A stretch of 64,000 bases of DNA from Streptomyces sp. H27-C3. GTDB lineage: Bacteria; Actinomycetota; Actinomycetes; Streptomycetales; Streptomycetaceae. Below are positions 54,135 through 63,896 of this stretch, one piece after another. The position numbers and the translations under genes are program-made. Position 1 is the first letter of the stretch; each line of letters starts with the position of its first letter. Below the pieces are notes generated by a model, which was not told the origin of the DNA, ran no database searches, and saw only the letters and a program-made list of their open reading frames with translations. The DNA lies in NCBI RefSeq assembly GCF_030063415.1, contig NZ_JASITA010000004.1, positions 213,350 to 277,349 of the forward strand, written 5' to 3'.

Positions 54135-56217
54135 GGGTAATGTCCTTCCGCTCCGACGACTGCGAGACCTGCGGTGTCTGTGATGCCTGCGAAACTCGCG
54201 CGCCCTGTGACGAAAGCTGTGACGCCGTGTCTGACGCCTTCTGTGGTGCGGTCTGCGACGCGCTGTCACCGTCGCCCGCCGGACGTGCCACCACCCGCGC
54301 CCCACTGCCGGGCAGCGCCGTCGGATCCGCCGAGGGCGTCGCGCGCATCGGCACGGGCAGCGGGGACCGGTCGCCCCCGGGCTGGACCGGCACGCTCGCC
54401 AGCCGGTGAGTGTCGTCTTCCCGCCCGTCACCGTCGGCGCGCTCACGCCGACGCCGCGAGTCCTCGGGCTCCAGCGGAATCGGCGAACCGCGCAGCGACT
54501 CGTCCGCCGTACGCGGCAGGGTCAGCCGGAACTGCGAGCCGCCGCCAGGCTCGCCCCAGGCCTGGAGCCAGCCGCCGTGCAGCCGCGCGTCCTCGACGGC
54601 GATGGACAGGCCGAGCCCGCTGCCGCCCGTGGTGCGCGCACGAGCCGGATCGGCCCGCCAGAAACGGCTGAACACCCGGGTCGCCTCGCCGGGTTTGAGC
54701 CCCACGCCGAAGTCCCGTACGGCCACGGCCACGGCGCCGCCGGCCGAGGCCAGCCGCACCACCACATCCTTGCCCTCGCCGTGCTCAACGGCGTTGACGA
54801 CAAGGTTGCGCAGGACCCTCTCGACGCGCCGGGCATCGGCTTCCACGATGACGGGCTGCTCGTCACCGGTCACCCGTATCTGGGTGCCCTTGCGCTCGGC
54901 CAGCGGCTCGGCGCCCTCGATCACTCGGCGTACGGCGTCACGCAGGTCTATGGGCTCGGCCTCCAGGGCCGCCGCACCTGCGTCGAAGCGGCTGATCTCA
55001 AGGAGGTCGGCTAGCAGCGACTCGAACCGGTCGAGCTGGCCGCTGAGCAGTTCGGCGGAGCGGGCGGTCACCGCGTCGAAGTCACTTCGTGCCTCGTGGA
55101 TGACATCGGCGGCCATCCGCACAGTCGTCAGCGGTGTGCGCAGCTCGTGCGAGACGTCCGACACGAAGCGCCGCTGCATCCGGGACAGGTCCTCCAACTG
55201 CTGGATCTTGAGCTGCAGGTTCTGCGCCATCTTGTTGAAGGCTTCACCGAGTCTGGCGATGTCGTCCTCGCCGGTGACCTTCATCCGCACCTGGAGACGG
55301 CCCACAGCCAGCCCCTCGGCGATCCCCGCGGCCATCCGGACGGGGGTGACGACCTGCCGGACCACCAGCCAGGCGATGGCTCCGAGCAGGACGACCACAA
55401 ACAGCCCGGCGGTGACGAGCGTGCGCTGCACCAGGCCGAGCGACTCCGCCTCCTGGGTCAGCGGGAAGAGGTAGTAGAGCTGGTAGGGCTCGCCACTGTT
55501 GTCGATCAGCTGCTTGCCGATGACGAGGCCGTCCTCGGCCTGCTGGCCGTCCGTGTACTTGATCTCGACGAAGGTCTGGTGCGCCTTCCCGGTTCCTTCG
55601 TCGACCGCGTCCCGCAACTTCTGCGGCACGCTCGCCATCGGATTCACATCGGCCGACGCGCGCGGTCCGCGGCTGCTCGACTCCTGGCCCTCCGATATGG
55701 AGCTCAGCGCCACCACATGGAACGCCTGCCGTCCGCCGCTGGCGAGCTGCTCGGCCAGTTCGGTCCGCCAGTTGGTGGAGTTGCGCGCCGCGGCCCTGGC
55801 CTCGGCGGATTCGCTGCCGCCCGGACCCGCGATGGTGCGGGCCCTTTCCTCGGCCACGTCGAACCCACCGGCCGCCTGGCTCTGAGCGGCCCCCTGCTTC
55901 GCGTCGAGGAGCCCGTTGCGTACCTGCCACATGACGGCGAAGCCCAGAAGCAGCACCACACCGAGCGACATGAGCAGTGTGGCGGCCACCACGCGCAGCT
56001 GGATGTTCCGCCGCCACAGCCGCACTGCAGGCAGCAGCGGCCGCCTGGCCAGGCGCATGAAGAGCCTCAGCACGGGGCTACTGGGCGCCCCGTCCTGGAG
56101 CAGCCGGCCGCCCTGCAGAGAGCGGCCGAGCCTGGACCTCATTCGCCGGGGCCCGGCAGCCCGCTCCGTACGGACTCCCGGCTCCCCGGGCATCGGAGCA
56201 GCGCTGCTTCGGGTCAT
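54124..56217 (-). CDS. mtrB: Sensor histidine kinase MtrB
   Basis: 697 residues: cytoplasmic basic N-terminus, TM1 (~72-94), an external sensor loop (~95-265), TM2 (~268-288), a HAMP domain (~289-340), HisKA with DVSHELRTPL carrying phospho-acceptor His357, and HATPase_c with N-box RNLVVNAVEHGEG, VRDFGVGL and TGGSGLGLSIA. The C-terminal ~110 residues are a Pro/Ser/Arg-rich tail (PLPVPMRATPSADPTALPG) typical of streptomycete MtrB. It phosphorylates MtrA. The start is one base after the mtrA stop (TGACATG), and its end overlaps lpqB. Confidence 0.96.
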   Translation of the reverse strand: MTRSSAAPMPGEPGVRTERAAGPRRMRSRLGRSLQGGRLLQDGAPSSPVLRLFMRLARRPLLPAVRLWRRNIQLRVVAATLLMSLGVVLLLGFAVMWQVRNGLLDAKQGAAQSQAAGGFDVAEERARTIAGPGGSESAEARAAARNSTNWRTELAEQLASGGRQAFHVVALSSISEGQESSSRGPRASADVNPMASVPQKLRDAVDEGTGKAHQTFVEIKYTDGQQAEDGLVIGKQLIDNSGEPYQLYYLFPLTQEAESLGLVQRTLVTAGLFVVVLLGAIAWLVVRQVVTPVRMAAGIAEGLAVGRLQVRMKVTGEDDIARLGEAFNKMAQNLQLKIQQLEDLSRMQRRFVSDVSHELRTPLTTVRMAADVIHEARSDFDAVTARSAELLSGQLDRFESLLADLLEISRFDAGAAALEAEPIDLRDAVRRVIEGAEPLAERKGTQIRVTGDEQPVIVEADARRVERVLRNLVVNAVEHGEGKDVVVRLASAGGAVAVAVRDFGVGLKPGEATRVFSRFWRADPARARTTGGSGLGLSIAVEDARLHGGWLQAWGEPGGGSQFRLTLPRTADESLRGSPIPLEPEDSRRRRERADGDGREDDTHRLASVPVQPGGDRSPLPVPMRATPSADPTALPGSGARVVARPAGDGDSASQTAPQKASDTASQLSSQGARVSQASQTPQVSQSSERKDITRGR

Positions 56218-56218
56218 G

Positions 56219-56908
56219 TCAGCTCGGTCCGGCCTTGTAGCCGACCCCGCGCACGGTCACCACGATCTCCGGCCGCTCCGGGTCCATCTCGACCTTCGAG
56301 CGCAGCCGCTGTACGTGGACATTCACCAGCCGGGTGTCCGCGGCGTGGCGGTAGCCCCATACCTGCTCGAGCAGCACCTCGCGGGTGAACACCTGCCACG
56401 GCTTGCGTGCGAGCGCGACCAGCAGGTCGAACTCGAGCGGAGTCAGGGCGATCGACTGCCCCTCCCGCTTCACGGAATGACCGGCCACATCAATGACCAG
56501 GTCTCCGATCGCCAGCTGTTCCGGCGCCGGTTCCTCCGACCTCCTCAGTCGTGCCCGGATACGGGCGACGAGCTCCTTGGGCTTGAACGGCTTGACGATG
56601 TAGTCGTCGGCGCCGGATTCCAGCCCGACCACCACATCGACGGTGTCGCTCTTGGCGGTGAGCATGACAATCGGCACCCCGGACTCGGCCCGGATGAGGC
56701 GGCAAACTTCAATGCCGTCCCGTCCGGGCAGCATGAGATCCAGCAGCACCAGGTCGGGCTTCGCCTCCCTGAATGCCGCAAGTGCCCTGTCACCGTCCGC
56801 TACAAAAGACGGCTCAAAACCTTCTCCACGCAACACAATGCCGAGCATCTCGGCCAGTGCGGTGTCGTCGTCAACGACAAGGACGCGTCCCTTCATAATC
56901 GACATCAT
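56219..56908 (-). CDS. mtrA: Response regulator MtrA
   Basis: 229 residues: receiver domain (~6-120; VVDDD 11-15, phosphoacceptor Asp57 in LLDLMLPG, Lys106 in IVKPF) and an OmpR-type winged helix (~135-225; LTPLEFDLLVALARKPWQVFTREVLLEQVWGYRHAADTRLVNVHVQRLRSKVE, VRGVGYK). MtrA is an essential or near-essential regulator of cell-wall, division and, in streptomycetes, development and nitrogen genes. I use ATG 56908 (MMSIMKGRVL), matching the start I recall for S. coelicolor MtrA. The gene begins 4 bases after mtnA, so it is probably transcribed from a promoter within mtnA or with it. Confidence 0.97.
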   Translation of the reverse strand: MMSIMKGRVLVVDDDTALAEMLGIVLRGEGFEPSFVADGDRALAAFREAKPDLVLLDLMLPGRDGIEVCRLIRAESGVPIVMLTAKSDTVDVVVGLESGADDYIVKPFKPKELVARIRARLRRSEEPAPEQLAIGDLVIDVAGHSVKREGQSIALTPLEFDLLVALARKPWQVFTREVLLEQVWGYRHAADTRLVNVHVQRLRSKVEMDPERPEIVVTVRGVGYKAGPS

Positions 56909-56912
56909 CCCA

Positions 56913-58067
56913 TTAGCTAATCGTTACCTGGCGTGACCTGGCACACAGCTCCGCGAGCGCGGCCCCTGTGACCGGGGAAATCGTGCCCTGCTCAGTGATG
57001 ATCGCCGTCACCAGTTCTGGTGGCGTGATGTCGAAGGCAGGGTTGTACGCCTGGGCTCCCAGCGGCGCGATCGGCATTCCGACCCCGATGCCCGGTTCCG
57101 CCCCAATGCCCGAAATCTGCGGCACCGTGACCTCCGTCACTTCTTGCCCCGACCTCTGCTCCACCTCGATGGACGCCCCGTCCGGGGTGCCCAGATCGAC
57201 CGTGGTGGTGGGTGCGACCACTATGAACGGTACGTGGTGGTATTTGGCCAGCACCGCGAGCGGATAGCTCCCGACCTTGTTCGCCACGGAACCGTCGGCT
57301 GCGATCCGGTCGGCTCCGATGAGCACCGCGTCCACCTCCCCGGCCGCGAAGAGCGAGCCCGCCGCACTGTCCGTGAGCAGGGTGTACGCCATACCGCTGC
57401 GGGCCGCCTCGTACGCGGTGAGCCGGGCCCCCTGCAGCAGCGGACGCGTCTCATCGACCCACAGCCGCCGTAGCGTGCCACTGCGGTGAGCCGCCAGCGC
57501 CACCGCGAACGCGGTACCCTCACCGCCCGAGACCAGTGCCCCGGTATTGCAGTGGGTCAGGATGCGGTGACCGCCTCCCGGCAGCAGTTCCTCCAAGAGG
57601 GCCAGCCCGTGCGCCGCCATCTGCACGCTTGCCTCGGCATCGGCCCGGTGCAGTGCTTTGGCGGCGGCCAGCGCGGCAGCGGCGGCCTGCTCGGGGTCCG
57701 CACCCTTCTGCTCGGCAGCCCAGTAGGCCTCTGCCGCCCGGCGCACGCCGTACCCGAGGTTCACCGCGGTGGGCCGCGCCCTGTCCAGCAGCACCACGGC
57801 TTCCTCGACGTCGTAGCCACGTGCTGCCGCGAGCGCCACTCCATAGGCGCCGGCGATTCCGAGCAGCGGTGCACCGCGTACAGCGAGGGTCTGGATCGCC
57901 TGCACCAGGGCAGGCACATCCGTACAGACCAGTTCGACCTCCTCTGCGGGCAGTCTGGTCTGGTCGAGCAGCACCAGTACGGGCCCCTCCGGCGGCTCGT
58001 CCCAGCGCAGCGAAGGGAGCGCGGGCGGCTCTGCGCCCGCTGTGGATTGCGCGTCCTGATCGGCCAT
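56913..58067 (-). CDS. mtnA: Methylthioribose-1-phosphate isomerase
   Basis: 384 residues. eIF2B-like aldose-ketose isomerase fold: TLAVRGAPLLGIAGAYG (~55-71), HCNTGALVSGG with the catalytic cysteine (~175), and GADRIAADGSVANKVGSYPLA with the catalytic aspartate (~256). It converts 5-methylthioribose-1-phosphate to the ribulose form in the methionine salvage pathway. ATG 58067 was chosen because the frame upstream extends into the neighbouring gene's promoter region. It is divergent from the five-gene membrane/MoxR operon and runs into mtrA. No other salvage gene is in the window. Confidence 0.95.
   Translation of the reverse strand: MADQDAQSTAGAEPPALPSLRWDEPPEGPVLVLLDQTRLPAEEVELVCTDVPALVQAIQTLAVRGAPLLGIAGAYGVALAAARGYDVEEAVVLLDRARPTAVNLGYGVRRAAEAYWAAEQKGADPEQAAAAALAAAKALHRADAEASVQMAAHGLALLEELLPGGGHRILTHCNTGALVSGGEGTAFAVALAAHRSGTLRRLWVDETRPLLQGARLTAYEAARSGMAYTLLTDSAAGSLFAAGEVDAVLIGADRIAADGSVANKVGSYPLAVLAKYHHVPFIVVAPTTTVDLGTPDGASIEVEQRSGQEVTEVTVPQISGIGAEPGIGVGMPIAPLGAQAYNPAFDITPPELVTAIITEQGTISPVTGAALAELCARSRQVTIS
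56923..56942 (-). promoter_or_regulatory. Tandem GTnAC element before mtrA
   Basis: GTTACCTGGC and GTGACCTGGC are adjacent direct repeats on the plus strand, 15-34 bases upstream of the mtrA ATG within the last mtnA codons. GTnAC pairs are typical of MtrA/GlnR-type (OmpR-family) sites, so this could be an MtrA autoregulatory box. Speculative. Confidence 0.35.
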
Positions 58068-58207
58068 TCGCCCAGTCTGCCCGGTGAGGCACCGACAATT
58101 GAAGGTGCGAAGGAGATACGGGGCCAGGTCCGTCGGCCGACGCCCCGTGGCACGATGGCTGCCAACCTGCCGCCGCGACCGCGGACGGGCACCGTGAAGG
58201 AGCGACA

Positions 58208-59440
58208 ATGAACGACTCTCCGGGCTGGGCTTCGCCCGGATCTGCCCCCTCCGACGGCCAGGAACCGGGCGACCCCCGCCCCGCTGAGCCTGCCGACCAG
58301 GGCGACGCCTCTTCGAAGTGGTCCAAGGCACAGCCTCCCGCGGCGCAATGGTCCCCACCCAGCGCGCCCGGAGGCCCCACCGTCCCCTCGCAGCAGCCCG
58401 GACCGGGCTGGGGCGCCGGGCGCGGGCCGGGAGGCGGCTGGGGCGGCCCTCCCGCCGCCGCCAAGCCCGGTGTGATCCCGCTTCGGCCCCTCGGCATCGG
58501 CGAAATCCTCGACGGCGCGGTGTCGACCATGCGCGCCCACTGGCGCACGGTGCTCGGCATCACGATCACCGTCTCGGTGATCACTCAGATCTGCGACGTC
58601 CTGATCCAGCGCCATCTGCTCCCCGCGCCGCCCGAGGTCGACCCGAATGCGAGCCCTTCCGAGGCCCTGAACCAGGCCCTCGACTCGACGGTCACGAGCC
58701 TGGTCAACACGACCCCGGCCCTCGCGATCACCTTGATCGGCACGCTGTTCACCACAGCCCTGCTGACCATGGTCATCAGCCGTTCGGTGATCGGCCGTGA
58801 GGTCACGCTCTCCGACGCCTGGCGCGAGTCCCGGTCCCAGCTGCCGAAACTGCTCGCTCTGACCCTGCTGCTGCCCCTCATGGCCGTCGCGATCATGGCC
58901 GTCGGCATTCTGCCCGGCATCCTGCTGGGAGCCACCGCAGGCCTGGGGCTCTCCCTCCTCGGCGGTCTGGCGGCCTTCGTCGTCACCGTCTGGCTGATGA
59001 TCCGGTTCAGCCTCGCCTCTCCCGCACTGATGCTGGAGAAGCAGAGCATTCTGAAGTCCCTGAGCCGTTCCGCGAAGCTGGTCCGGGGCACCTGGTGGCG
59101 GATCTTCGGAATCCTCGTACTCACGGGGCTGCTGACCCTCATCGTCTCGATGATCATCGCTGTGCCGTTCGGCGCGATCGCATACGCCGTGGACGGAGAC
59201 GGCCTGGGCGGACTGTTCACCGGGGCCGCCCCCGAGTTCGGCTGGCCTTTCCTGATCATCACCGGTATCGGAGCCGTGATCGCCTCCTCGATCACCTACC
59301 CGATCTCCGCCGGCGTCACAGTGCTGCTCTACATCGACCAGCGCATCCGCCGAGAGGCCCTCGACCTGGACCTGGCCCGCGCCGCGGGCGTGCCCGGATA
59401 CGGTCCCGAGCAGCCCACCGACCCCACCCCCGGGAGCTGA
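58208..59440 (+). CDS. Multi-pass membrane protein (glycerophosphodiesterase membrane-domain family)
   Basis: The 410-residue protein has a disordered Pro/Gly/Gln-rich N-terminus (~1-85), PLGIGEILDGAVSTMRAHWRTVLG (~93-116), the hallmark of the membrane domain found before some glycerophosphoryl diester phosphodiesterases, and about six membrane segments, ending in a basic cytoplasmic tail. No catalytic phosphodiesterase domain is present, so it is not itself an enzyme of that class. ATG 58208 is preceded by GAAGGAG. First gene of a five-gene operon with DUF4129, DUF4350, MoxR and DUF58 proteins. Function unknown. Confidence 0.85.
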   Translation: MNDSPGWASPGSAPSDGQEPGDPRPAEPADQGDASSKWSKAQPPAAQWSPPSAPGGPTVPSQQPGPGWGAGRGPGGGWGGPPAAAKPGVIPLRPLGIGEILDGAVSTMRAHWRTVLGITITVSVITQICDVLIQRHLLPAPPEVDPNASPSEALNQALDSTVTSLVNTTPALAITLIGTLFTTALLTMVISRSVIGREVTLSDAWRESRSQLPKLLALTLLLPLMAVAIMAVGILPGILLGATAGLGLSLLGGLAAFVVTVWLMIRFSLASPALMLEKQSILKSLSRSAKLVRGTWWRIFGILVLTGLLTLIVSMIIAVPFGAIAYAVDGDGLGGLFTGAAPEFGWPFLIITGIGAVIASSITYPISAGVTVLLYIDQRIRREALDLDLARAAGVPGYGPEQPTDPTPGS

Positions 59441-59444
59441 TGCG

Positions 59445-60134
59445 GTGTTCACAGCGGGGGGCACCGGCACGGCAGGCGTGCGGGCCCGCACGGCCGATGA
59501 CGTACCGGTGGACACTCCGCGCGTCCCCGCCCGCGACGCGGCGGAGCAGGAGCTGTCCAACCCGATGTACCGGGAGAACGAGCCGAGCGCCTTCCAGCGC
59601 GCCCTGGACAGCTTCTGGGGGTGGATCGACGACCTCTTCGGCGCTGCCTCCGGGGCCGCCCCCGGTGGCGTGGTTGGAATCCTCGTCGTCGCCCTCCTCG
59701 TGGTGCTTCTCGTCCTCGGCCTGTGGTGGCGGCTCGGCACTCCGCAGCGCACCCCGCCCGCCGAGGGAACCCTCTTCGACGACGGCCCGCGCAGCGCGGC
59801 GGAACACCGCGCAGCCGCCGAGACGCACGCCGCCGCCCGCCGATGGAACGAGGCTGTCCAGGAGCGGATGCGCGCCGTCGTCCGCTCGCTGGAGGAACGC
59901 GCGCTCCTCGACCCGCGCCCCGGCCGCACTGCCGACGAGGCCGCCGCGGAGGCCGGGCGCCCCCTGCCCGACCACGCCGCCAGGCTGCGCGCCGCGGCCC
60001 GGGAGTTCGACGACGTCACGTACGGCGGCCGCACCACCGACGAGCGGGCATACCGCCGCCTGAGTGAGCTGGACACCGATCTGGAACGCGCAAAGCCTCT
60101 GCTGAGCGGCGCGGCCCGAGGAGTTGCCGAATGA
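59445..60134 (+). CDS. DUF4129 domain membrane protein
   Basis: The 229-residue protein has an external N-terminal region with VPARDAAEQELSNPMYRENEPSAFQRALDSFWGWIDDLF (~28-66), a single membrane helix (~75-95), and a cytoplasmic C-terminal DUF4129-like helical domain (~115-215; AAAETHAAARRWNEAVQERMRAVVRSLEERALLDPRPGRTADEAA) of the kind often fused to or next to transglutaminase-like proteins. GTG 59445 follows the preceding stop by 4 bases; the end overlaps the next ATG by 4 bases. Function unknown; the domain is a regular partner of MoxR/DUF58 systems. Confidence 0.85.
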   Translation: MFTAGGTGTAGVRARTADDVPVDTPRVPARDAAEQELSNPMYRENEPSAFQRALDSFWGWIDDLFGAASGAAPGGVVGILVVALLVVLLVLGLWWRLGTPQRTPPAEGTLFDDGPRSAAEHRAAAETHAAARRWNEAVQERMRAVVRSLEERALLDPRPGRTADEAAAEAGRPLPDHAARLRAAAREFDDVTYGGRTTDERAYRRLSELDTDLERAKPLLSGAARGVAE

Positions 60135-61311
60135 CGGCGACCACCGCCCGCTCCACCTCGGACTCCCCCACCACCCGCCAGGTATGGACACGCACCCGTG
60201 GGCTACTGCTCGGGCTCCTCATCGTTCTCGCTGCTGGTGTCGCCATCGCCGCAGCACGCTCCGGCGACCAGCACGGCCGCCTCGACCCGCGCTCCGCGGA
60301 CCCCTACGGCAGCCGCGCCGTGGCCGAACTCCTCAAGGACCGTGGCATCGACTCCCGAGTGGTCACCAACCTCGACGATGCCAGGACCGCGGCGGGCCCC
60401 GAGACCACACTCCTGGTCACCAATCCCGACCTGCTGACTGCCCGCCAGCAGAAGGAGTTCCGCGCCGCGACCCAGCGGTCCGGCGGCCGGACCGTCCTCC
60501 TCTCGGCAGGAGCACCCTCCGTCTCCGGCCTCGTCCCCGGCGTCCGCTCCGCGGCACGCAGCGATGTGGCGTCGCGCTCCCCCCAGTGCTCGATGCCCGC
60601 GGCCCGCCGCGCCGGCGACGCCGACATCGGCGGCGTCCGCTACACCGCCGAAGTCCCCGGCCGGCAGGCTTGTTACCCCAGCGACGGCCTTCCCACTCTG
60701 CTGCGGGTTCCAGGCGCTGCCACCGGTGACACCGTCCTCCTCGGCTCGCCGAACATCCTCTACAACGACCGCCTCGACCAGCAGGGAAACGCCTCGCTGG
60801 CCCTGCAACTCCTCGGCTCCCGGCCTCATCTCGTCTGGTACCTCCCCTCGCTCGGTGATATCTCCGCCACTGACGGCGGCGAAAGCAGCTTTGCGGACCT
60901 GGTCCCTTCGGGCTGGCTGTGGGCAGCCCTTCAACTCGCCCTCGCCGCAGTGCTCGCGGCCATCTGGCGTGGTCGCCGGATGGGTGCCGTGGTGAGCGAA
61001 AGACTCCCTGTGGCCGTCCGCGCCTCCGAGACGACGGAGGGCAGGGCGCGTCTCTACCGCAAGGCCAACGCCCGCGACCGCGCGGCCTCGGCGATGCGCT
61101 CTGCAACCCGCGCCCGCCTCGCCCTCCTGCTCGGCGTGCCCGCCTCCCGGGCCCACGCCGACGAATCCCTGCTCCCCTCCGTCTCCGCCCACCTGCCGAC
61201 GACCGGCCGGGACCTTCCCTCCCTGCTTTTCGGCACCGCCCCCTCAGACGACGCCGGCCTCATCCGCCTGGCGGACGACCTCGACGCCCTCGAAAGAGAG
61301 GTACGCGCTTC

Positions 61312-61315
<4 letters not shown>
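60131..61315 (+). CDS. DUF4350 domain membrane protein
   Basis: 394 residues: TM1 (~24-42), an external DUF4350 domain (~45-265; LDPRSADPYGSRAVAELLKDRGIDSRVVTNLDDARTA, LLVTNPDLLTARQ, which resembles a GATase/Rossmann-like fold), TM2 (~266-284, WAALQLALAAVLAAIWRG), and a cytoplasmic tail. Two lone cysteines in the external domain could pair. ATG 60131 overlaps the preceding stop and its own TGA overlaps the moxR ATG. It is part of the conserved DUF4129-DUF4350-MoxR-DUF58 array, seen also around moxR2 in mycobacteria (recalled). Function unknown. Confidence 0.87.
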
Positions 61316-62286
<971 letters not shown>

Positions 62287-62290
62287 GGCG

Positions 62291-63607
62291 ATGACTGTGG
62301 CCCTCACCGGACGAACCGCACTCCTCGCCGCCCTTGGCTCTCTCCCCATCGGCATCCTGGCGCCGAGCTGGTCAGGGATGCTCGCCATGAACGCTCCCCT
62401 CACACTCGCAATTCTGTGCGACTATGCCCTGGCAACGCCAGTAAAAAGGCTCCAATTCACCCGAAGTGGTGACACGTCAGTTCGACAAGGTGACAGTGCG
62501 GAGGTCCAGTTGACCGTCGCGAACCCCACGGGCCGCCGCCTGCGCTCCCATATCCGCGACGCCTGGCCGCCCAGCAGCTGGTCCACCGACGCCGAACAGG
62601 CTTCTTCACATCAGGAGTTGACCGTTCCCGCGGGGGAACGTCGGCGCTTCTCCCTCGTCCTGCGCCCCACCCGGCGCGGCGACCGCCACGCCGACCGCAT
62701 CACGGTCAGGTCGTACGGCCCCCTGGGCCTGGTGGCCCGCCAGGGCAGCCACCGGGCTCCCTGGACCGTCCGCGTCCTCCCGCCTTTCACCAGCCGGAAG
62801 CACCTGCCTTCCAAACTGGCCAGGCTGCGCGAGCTCGATGGCCGCACGAGTGTGTTGACCCGTGGCGAAGGAACCGAATTCGACAGCCTCCGCGACTACG
62901 TTCCCGGTGACGACACCCGCTCCATCGACTGGCGAGCCACCGCCCGGCAGAACCGCGTCGCCGTACGCACCTGGCGCCCGGAGCGCGATCGCCACATTTT
63001 GGTTGTTCTCGATACGGGCCGCACTTCAGCCGGCCGTGTCGGTGACGTGCCGCGTCTGGATGCCTCGATGGAAGCCGTTCTGCTCCTTGCCGCTCTCGCC
63101 TCACGCGCGGGCGACCGAGTGGACCTGCTCGCCTACGACCGGCGCACTCGCGCTCAGGTTCTCGGACGCACGGCAGGCGATGTCCTGCCGGCGCTGGTCA
63201 ACGCTCTTGCGCCGCTGGAGCCCGCACTGGTGGAGACCGATGCCAGGGGCCTCGGCGCGACAGCTTTGAAGAACGCCCCCCGACGCTCACTCATCGTGCT
63301 CCTGACCAGCCTGGACGCCGCCCCTGTCGAAGAGGGCATCCTGCCGGTCCTCCCGCAGCTCACCAAACGCCACACGGTTCTCGTGGCCTCGGTGGCCGAC
63401 CCCCGTATCCAGCAGCTGGCGACCGCTCGCGGCACAGTGGACTCGGTGTACGAAGCGGCCGCAGGCGCCCAGGAGCAGGAGCAGCGTCGTCGCACAGCGG
63501 AGAAGCTGACCCGCCACGGCGTCACCGTCGTCGACGCGACACCGGATGATCTGGCTCCCGCCCTCGCAGACGCCTACCTAGCCCTGAAAGCCGCAGGCCG
63601 GCTTTAG
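62291..63607 (+). CDS. DUF58 domain protein
   Basis: 438 residues: two N-terminal membrane segments (~8-48), a beta-rich domain (~60-170; VQLTVANPTGRRLRSHIRDAWP, RRGDRHADRITVRSYGPLGLVARQ), then the DUF58 hallmark GEGTEFDSLRDYVPGDDTRSIDWRATARQNRVAVRTWRPERDRHILVVLDTGR (~198-248), the last part being a MIDAS-like von Willebrand A beginning. Partner of MoxR; together they probably remodel or assemble membrane proteins. It ends 97 bases before the 5S rRNA, which is on the opposite strand. Confidence 0.93.
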   Translation: MTVALTGRTALLAALGSLPIGILAPSWSGMLAMNAPLTLAILCDYALATPVKRLQFTRSGDTSVRQGDSAEVQLTVANPTGRRLRSHIRDAWPPSSWSTDAEQASSHQELTVPAGERRRFSLVLRPTRRGDRHADRITVRSYGPLGLVARQGSHRAPWTVRVLPPFTSRKHLPSKLARLRELDGRTSVLTRGEGTEFDSLRDYVPGDDTRSIDWRATARQNRVAVRTWRPERDRHILVVLDTGRTSAGRVGDVPRLDASMEAVLLLAALASRAGDRVDLLAYDRRTRAQVLGRTAGDVLPALVNALAPLEPALVETDARGLGATALKNAPRRSLIVLLTSLDAAPVEEGILPVLPQLTKRHTVLVASVADPRIQQLATARGTVDSVYEAAAGAQEQEQRRRTAEKLTRHGVTVVDATPDDLAPALADAYLALKAAGRL

Positions 63608-63664
63608 ACGAATCCTTTACCAGAGCCCAGATCCCAGAGACGAAATGGACCGGGAACGCAGGAA

Positions 63665-63690
63665 AGCCCCGCACCATAAGGTGCGGGGCT
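63665..63690 (-). terminator. rRNA operon terminator
   Basis: An 11-bp stem (63665-63675 with 63680-63690) and 4-base loop with TTTCC downstream on the minus strand, 13 bases after the 5S 3' end. It also separates the convergent DUF58 gene. Confidence 0.9.
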
Positions 63691-63703
63691 CTCCCACAAT
63701 AAT

Positions 63704-63823
63704 TGTTCGGCGGCGTCCTACTCTCCCACAGGGTCCCCCCTGCAGTACCATCGGCGCTGAAAGGCTTAGCTTCCGGGTTCGAAATGTAACCGGGCGTTTC
63801 CCTAACGCTATGACCACCGAAAC
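63704..63823 (-). rRNA. rrf: 5S ribosomal RNA
   Basis: 120 bases from GTTTCGGTGGTCATAGCG to GACGCCGCCGAACA on the minus strand, with the conserved CGAACCCGGAAGCTAAGC and GGGAGAGTAGG segments. The two ends (GTTTCGGTGG / CCGCCGAACA) pair as helix I. It is the last RNA of an rRNA operon transcribed toward the left. Confidence 0.97.
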
Positions 63824-63896
63824 ACTATGAAGTTAACCAAACCGGTGTATGCACAGTTCGTTACTTCAGAACTAACACAGTGGACGCGAGCAACTG

